Shown here: piece by piece, positions 59,028 through 64,000 of the stretch | Numbering within the stretch: the stretch's first letter is position 1 | Layout: each line of letters opens with the position of its first letter | Origin: Lepeophtheirus salmonis | Lineage: Eukaryota; Arthropoda; Copepoda; Siphonostomatoida; Caligidae | Reading direction: 5' to 3' | DNA: 64,000 nt | NCBI RefSeq assembly: GCF_016086655.4 | Contig: NC_092584.1 | Coordinates: forward strand, 15,985,907-16,049,906 | Position numbers and translations under genes: made by a program | The notes under the pieces: model-generated | What the model saw: the letters and a program-made list of their open reading frames with translations, nothing else | Database searches by the model: none | What the model was told of the DNA's origin: nothing

Positions 59028-59589
59028 TACAGAAAGGTATCTACTTTTGTAGACGTAATAAATTATAAGTAATGATTTGTGCAATAATATATATAAGAAA
59101 GATTGATTATGCATGAGTGCATTATATTCCTAAGTAGCTATTTAAGGTTACTAAGCTAAATGTCATACTAATAATATGTTACATATGTAACTCTAATGAC
59201 ATTTAATCCTTATCAAGCTCCTTTTTTTGTATAATTACTTTCAAAGACTAATTATGAATATAAAATATTTGATATTTGTAAATATAGAACTTAGGGTGGA
59301 CCTTACTTTTTTTAAATAGAAACTATCTATCCAGATACATTCTTTCGATTGCAATTAAAAAATAATTTAATTTATTAATGTCGTTGTATTGGTCCTGAAT
59401 ATGAGACTTGAAATCCCTGTTACTATTACACGTGTGTTCGTTTAAGACGAGACACTCCGTTTTAAGCTGGATAAAAGGTAATAACTTACACATTCTTACA
59501 CCTATTATTGACAAGGCTTTAGTCCAAGTTGGCTCAAACGTCAAATACAGAGTCGTTTGACTGATCCTTACTCCTGAATTGGATGCCAC
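59028..59589. other. Gene-poor stretch, no feature seen
   Basis: A/T-rich DNA. The minus-strand open frame of 88 codons at 59323-59589 has no motif I recognise. Confidence 0.35.
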
Positions 59590-59970
59590 TAATACATCCC
59601 TTTAATCATCTAAATATGGCGTAGTTCATTTGTGCAGCATCAGAGCAAAACTCCTTTGGAAAGAAACAATTAGCTTCCTGCATCAACATATCTAGTGTGA
59701 TTTTGAAAGATGTTGCCGTTCTGCTGTAGCCACCAGTCTTCTCTGCAAGTCCTCATGGGCCAGGGGGAACATCTTTTTCAGGTAGTTTATCAAAGTAGCG
59801 GATTTAATCCTCTCACCAGGTTCAAGGAAGACGAAATTGCACTTATGCCCATTCGATTCAACCACTGAAATCACTTGTAGTTGGGCAGATTTCCTTTTCA
59901 TCCCGTATTGTGTGTCAGGTGGAGTTTCATATACTAAAGAAAGGTAAAAGTCTGTGTCTGTTGACGCCAT
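59590..59970 (-). mobile_element. Mariner-type transposase, catalytic middle fragment
   Basis: The minus strand reads SVVESNGHKCNFVFLEPG, ERIKSATLINYLKKMFPL and AHEDLQRR. This corresponds to the VVASNGKxxPPIFxExGEKxN.xxYI..L segment between the first and second catalytic boxes. The sequence then changes to QHLSKSH where a QQDGAP box would be expected. Only this segment is recognisable. Confidence 0.6.
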
Positions 59971-60459
59971 TTCACCAAGGGAAAAGGGCGTCTCATCCTA
60001 GTACAAGATGACCACTCTAGGATTGCTTATTATTCAAGCGATTCAAACATTATTTTGCTGCTGTAACCCTCTTCTCGCCATCGAGGGGCTTCAGGGCTCT
60101 TGCATTTTTATTGTTTCAATTTATAAAAATCCGTTTATTACTTTAATTTTCTATATATTAAAAGCATTTTTTACCTTCAAAATTTGCCAAAATGTTCTGA
60201 CGTAAATAACTCCTCAGATAATGATGTTAAAGAGCTAAAACTGATGGCATCAGATTTGGCGTAGTGCCATTTTTTTAATTGGTGCTGTTTGTACAAATCT
60301 GGTTATTAAAACTGGATTTACTCTTGAATGTCCAGTATTTTAATGACATTTTGTTAATCCCCTTTTACAAATTACTTAATCATCCACAATTATTTAAAAA
60401 TACATGTCTTAAATGGAACTTCTTATATTTTTGTTTAAAATATAAGTCCCTCTTATACA

Positions 60460-60850
60460 CGGCACAGAGCTCGGAAGCCCTTGTCCCCATTATAGATGTA
60501 GTGCTACGACATGACGTCCCAGTGCTGGTTGACCGTGTCCTTGGGTTGTTGATATTTGGGTGACGGACTTTGAAAGCCTTGGACTAAACCTGCACCTACA
60601 AAGTAAAGTTCAATTGGTTGGAATTTGGTGAGTAAAGGGGCCAAATTTTCTTTGGCCAGAAAGGTAAATTGTTTTCCATCCCATTTAGGGTCTTTTGGGA
60701 CGTTTGTGCAGGCGCACCATCCTGCTGGAACACTACGTTACGCCTGGGTAGAACAATACAAAAACCTTGATTCATATAACAAAAAAGATATATAAAGATT
60801 TTTTTGCCGCACTCGGTAGTAAAAATCCAGTTGGATAAATCCGGGCTCAA
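60460..60850 (-). mobile_element. Mariner-type transposase C-terminal half
   Basis: The minus strand reads NVVFQQDGAPAQTSQKTL (second catalytic box), MENNLPFWPKKIWPLYSP, NSNQLNFTL (third box, Asp changed to Asn twice) and VQVQSKAFKVRHPNINN. In another frame it continues KDTVNQHWDVMS and HYIYNGDKGFRALCRV near 60460-60540. Between the two Asp positions I again count 36 residues. It is the same family as 47325-47600. Confidence 0.8.
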
Positions 60851-61419
60851 CGAATTATTACTGTATATTCATATTTTGGAATGATTTATGATAAAATAAT
60901 GTCCCCTTAACGACCTCAAAAAGCCACATTATGTATGATGCACGTACAAGAAAAGTATTAATACTTTTTTATAATAATTATTGTACACATTATGGTATAA
61001 TAATAATTTTTTATTCGGAAATGAAAACATTCATATACTATGTATGTAGACTTAGTGTTGTGTCGGTTCTTATTAAAAAACAGTGGTGTCGCTGAAACCC
61101 CTCCCCTCCGAAAAAATATGTAATATATACCATATAAAGTTTTTTTTCGGAGGTTATCAGATATGGAATCCAAAATGGTCTAACAGATCAGTTTGAAAAT
61201 TAGCAAATAGACGATAAAATAACCAAGCATGCTCCTGTGATATCTGTGTATCTTTTTGCAGTCTTCTCTCAGTCTCTTTTCTTCTACCTTCATTCCTTGT
61301 TTCTATTCCCCTCTATTCATCCCTGCAATACTCTACTAATATCAATCTTATATAAAATAAACCTATTTTTGTAAGTAATTATATAACGCCGTTATTAAAA
61401 GCTAGAAACGCCCCTGTTT

Positions 61420-61560
61420 AGTACTGGAAACTCTAGTCCTTTTCGGATTTAGTCTCGGTCCGGTCGAGCTCAGATCTGCTTATCAGTTCTAAGGATCGGC
61501 CCTATGACTGAACAGTACGTGCACAAAGTTGTGTACAATGAATAATTACATAGCCATCCT
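61420..61560 (+). repeat. GTCC/GGAC-rich dispersed repeat, copy
   Basis: Contains TTTAGTACTGGAAACTC, TAGTCCTTTTCGGATTTAG, TCGGTCCGGTCGAGCTCAG, CAGTTCTAAGGATCGGCCC. It shares the TAGTACTG and CAGTTCTAAGGATCG blocks with the copies at 30363 and 31093, and the GCTCGGTC block with 63825-63900. Confidence 0.6.
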
Positions 61561-61851
61561 TTCTATCATATCAAATAAATAATCTTTTTTCTTTCTTTAT
61601 GGAATAATCAAGCATCAGTGGTTATAGTGATGAGATATAAACTAAACAACTGCATTAAATGTATTTACGATAATATACATTCATAGGACAAATAAAGGAC
61701 ATTTTAATTCAATGATGAATACATCTATGCTTAAACAGGGTGTAACAACAAAAACTCGCGCTTCAGATTTTTGGATTTTCCGTCATATATGATGACTAAT
61801 AAGGAAAATGGTGTGTATTTTAACCATGTTAAAAGAAAGGCATAGAAAATC

Positions 61852-62513
61852 AACATGGTAACCCTGACAATTTGAAGAATGTTTTGGAGGAGAGCAGCTT
61901 TTTGTCATGGCATGTCATTAAAATTTAATACAAAAGAACACTTATGAAGGGCGAAACTTTTTTATTTTAAATGCATGCCATGGAACACATTGAAGAAGGC
62001 TCAAATTGTGGCTTGGCTAAGAATACAAATTATAAGTCTTCCAGTTATGATATCAAGAGTGAGAATATACATATGCGAATGAAGATATATTACGAGCTGG
62101 ATATTCCAATTAGTGAACCTTCTGTTATAGAAAATACTTTTCCCGTTGTTCTACATGTGTAAGCCGCATTAGAATATTTCATTTTGTATGTTCCTTTTAA
62201 ATTTTTTAAGCCGTCGTCAATATTTATTATTTAAGATATTTTGATGCGATTTTGACAGCTGTCTTTTGAAAGTTAGTAGGCACGATAAATGCAATGAATT
62301 AAAAAAAAAAGAGTAGCGCCATCTTTGTTTGAAGACCCGTAGTTTTCAGATCATGTTTTAAATTGTCAATATAATCACCGATCTTTAGCAGAATATTTTT
62401 TTATCGAAGTAACACAAATGTTGATGAATATCGCGTGATTGTTAAAAAAAAACAATATGGTAAACCTTACAATTTCAAGAATGTTTTGAAGGAGAACAGC
62501 TGAGCTGTCATGA
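61852..62513 (+). repeat. Direct repeat pair about 600 bp apart
   Basis: The arms at 61852-61917 and 62452-62513 share ATGGTAA, ACAATTT, AAGAATGTTTTGRAGGAGA and CAGCT, then TGTCATG. The arms enclose the unassigned 63-codon frame. They may be ends of a transposon or independent insertions of a repeat. Confidence 0.5.
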
Positions 62514-62879
62514 CGTTTTCTGGGATCAGCTACAATAAGCTGTAACTAGGGAGGAGTGGAAGAAGGAAATGAAGAAATACATTGGCAAGAATTAATACGA
62601 TCTCGATCCTCAATTCTACTCTCAGTCAAGCAGAAGGACATAGAATTATATATCTGTAACAAATCCTCAAGTTTACTCTGTATCTTTTATGGGGCACACA
62701 CGAATGTTCAATCAGTTTTATAATGTATTTGGGGAAAAAAATCACTACTCAGTAGTTAATTGAGAATGACAGAATGACACCAACTCAGGAAATAAAAAAT
62801 AATTTTTCCATGTACCAATTTCAAAAAAGAGGGCTAGCTTAAAATGATGATGGTCATACTACACAATTTTTTTTATGTC

Positions 62880-63345
62880 AAACAAAACACCGCCACGGAT
62901 TCAACAACAGAAGATTTCAAGCCTTTTAAGTTTTTCAGAGGCAACGCACAGGTACGTGCATTGCCTCTATTGCGGTGATTTTGGTGGACAACGATATGGA
63001 TGTAAGTAATGATGCGCTCTCAAAGATGACAAGGATCAACAGAAGAAGATTGTAGATTTGAGGAAGGCTCTGGTGGTAACCAAGGATACAAGGGCGACCA
63101 CAAAAATGGGGTTCCCGAGCACAATAGGAGGATCGTCCTAGATACCCGACCTGAATCTAGTGGATACTTGGAGCTTCCTTGAGTCAAAGATCAACTAAGG
63201 TTCTCCCACCTCAAACAAATCATTGATTGACTCCATCTTCCTATAATACAAGAATGTAGATCAGGTTCTAGTTTCAGGGGTCTGCATGCAGTTAATTTCC
63301 CGAATCAAGGTCGTTATTGAGCTCAACTGTGGCTACATTGAGTGT
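62880..63345 (+). mobile_element. Mariner-type transposase remnant, both ends
   Basis: The plus strand reads DLNLVDTWSFLESKIN (third catalytic box, PDLNxxD, followed by the FLESK helix), PTSNKSLIDSIFL, VSGVCMQLISRIKVVIEL and NCGYIE at 63330-63345, which is the family ending with Gly to Cys. Upstream pieces around 63000-63110 (SKMTRINRRRL) may be the DNA-binding region, with the middle deleted. It is inactive. Confidence 0.7.
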
Positions 63346-64000
63346 GATATATTCTCAATTAGTTTTTTGCTGTTAAACTTAAACTTGTGTTTTTTTAATT
63401 AAAAATAAAAATGACCATCTTATATTAATTTAAAGTAGATTTATTAAAAGTGCCGAATTTTGTTGTTATATCCTATGGTACAGTGGTATGGGAACAGGGG
63501 TAAATTACCCAAATGGGGTCATTTAGAAAATTTTGAAGATAATGGGAGTAGTACTTCCAAATGTTAGGTAAAATAAATAAGATGCAATTATGGAGGCGTA
63601 TGCAAGAGTGGGCTGAAGTGGCTGTAGACCCTCCCAAAAAAGTAATTTTCTTAGAAAAATAATTTATTTGAAATTTTACTTTGAAAATTTAATTTTTTTT
63701 GAAGAGCTGTGGATTTTTGAAATCATTTTAAAAAAAAATTAATATTTAAAATTATAAAAAAATATAAATTTGATTTCTTTTTTTCGAAAAATTTATAATT
63801 ATGTAATTAGTTAGATCCAACAAAAAAGCTCGGTCTGGACCGATCTCATATAAAAGTCCGTCTAGATCGGCCTAAAGGAAAAGCTCGGTCTAGTTTGGTT
63901 AAAAAAAAATCAATCAAGACCAATTTCATGCATAAATTGTTTATAACATGAAATCATATGTTTTTTCAAGTACAATGACGTAATACTAAGTTTAAACCGA
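63346..64000. repeat. A/T-rich degenerate repeat and GTCC hairpins
   Basis: 63640-63800 holds the same A/T-rich unit as 8440 and 11650 (GAAAATTTAATTTTTT, AGCTGTGGATTTTTGAA), beside GTAGACCCTCCC. At 63825-63900, three CTCGGTCT- or CTAGATCGG-type inverted pairs (CGGTC-TG-GACCG) resemble the G/C-rich part of the GTCC/GGAC family. No gene is seen. Confidence 0.45.

Larger units (their letters stand above)
60851..62879. other. Repeat-rich stretch without a supported gene
   Basis: It contains a GTCC/GGAC-rich segment (61045-61085 and 61420-61560), a pyrimidine-rich tail ending CCCTGCAATACTCTACTAAT (61255-61340) like the one at 26360-26510, and a direct repeat pair at 61852-61917 and 62452-62513 (AATTTSAAGAATGTTTTG). 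A 63-codon open frame (61971-62162, +) begins MHAMEHIEEGSNCGLAKN. It has an acidic/serine-rich content with no domain I recognise and may be chance. Confidence 0.4.

Noticed and set aside
61971..62162. 63-codon open frame as a gene
   Set aside because: No family recognised and no supporting splice or promoter signal; kept only as an observation.

Overview
The window looks like AT-rich nuclear DNA from an arthropod-like animal. It has long gene-poor stretches, one spliced host exon, and a dense layer of decayed transposable elements. The mix of transposons (many IS630/Tc1/mariner transposases, mostly ending in variants of GGYIE) resembles what is known from caligid copepods such as salmon lice. 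That organism call is inference from content, not something the sequence proves. I saw no bacterial operons, CRISPR arrays, rRNA or convincing tRNAs.

Host gene: the only segment I assign to a host gene is one exon at 54076-54289 (+). It has good splice sites and encodes the juxtamembrane and transmembrane part of a dipeptidyl-peptidase-like (DPP6/DPP10/DPP4-family) type II membrane protein. I found no other exon of this gene, so much of the window may be its introns or flanking DNA.

Retrotransposons: two copies of the same non-LTR element lie on the minus strand. Copy A (about 2430-5600) keeps recognisable endonuclease, reverse transcriptase (YADD) and C-terminal regions. Copy B (about 51900-53697) is 5'-truncated, keeps a 357-codon open frame with a Cys/His cluster, and ends less than 400 bp upstream of the host exon. 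A third LINE-type trace, an RNase H domain, is at 9208-9515 (+).

DNA transposons: about 30 Tc1/mariner-type remnants are spread over both strands. The best preserved is at 42098-43370 (TIRs, TA flanks, transposase with three frameshifts and one stop). Other units bounded by TIRs are at 13383-13888, 25685-26353, 55315-56115 and 57852-59027. An irritans-type mariner (39205-40325) is joined in frame to the 3' half of a Tc1 transposase (38690-39204). Two near-identical fragments lie at 30566-31089 and 37221-37757; the first is flanked by 200-bp direct repeats. Five loci carry only the 5' end of one mariner family.

Repeats: several dispersed families have no clear coding content. They include a GTCC/GGAC-rich family (11.5, 30.3, 31.1, 49.6, 51.5 and 61.4 kb), a tandem unit ending in a small hairpin motif (16.1, 25.6 and 40.5 kb), a 300-bp direct repeat at 9.56-10.39 kb, and poly(A/T)-rich degenerate arrays (8.5, 11.7 and 63.7 kb). 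The remaining stretches show nothing I can support.
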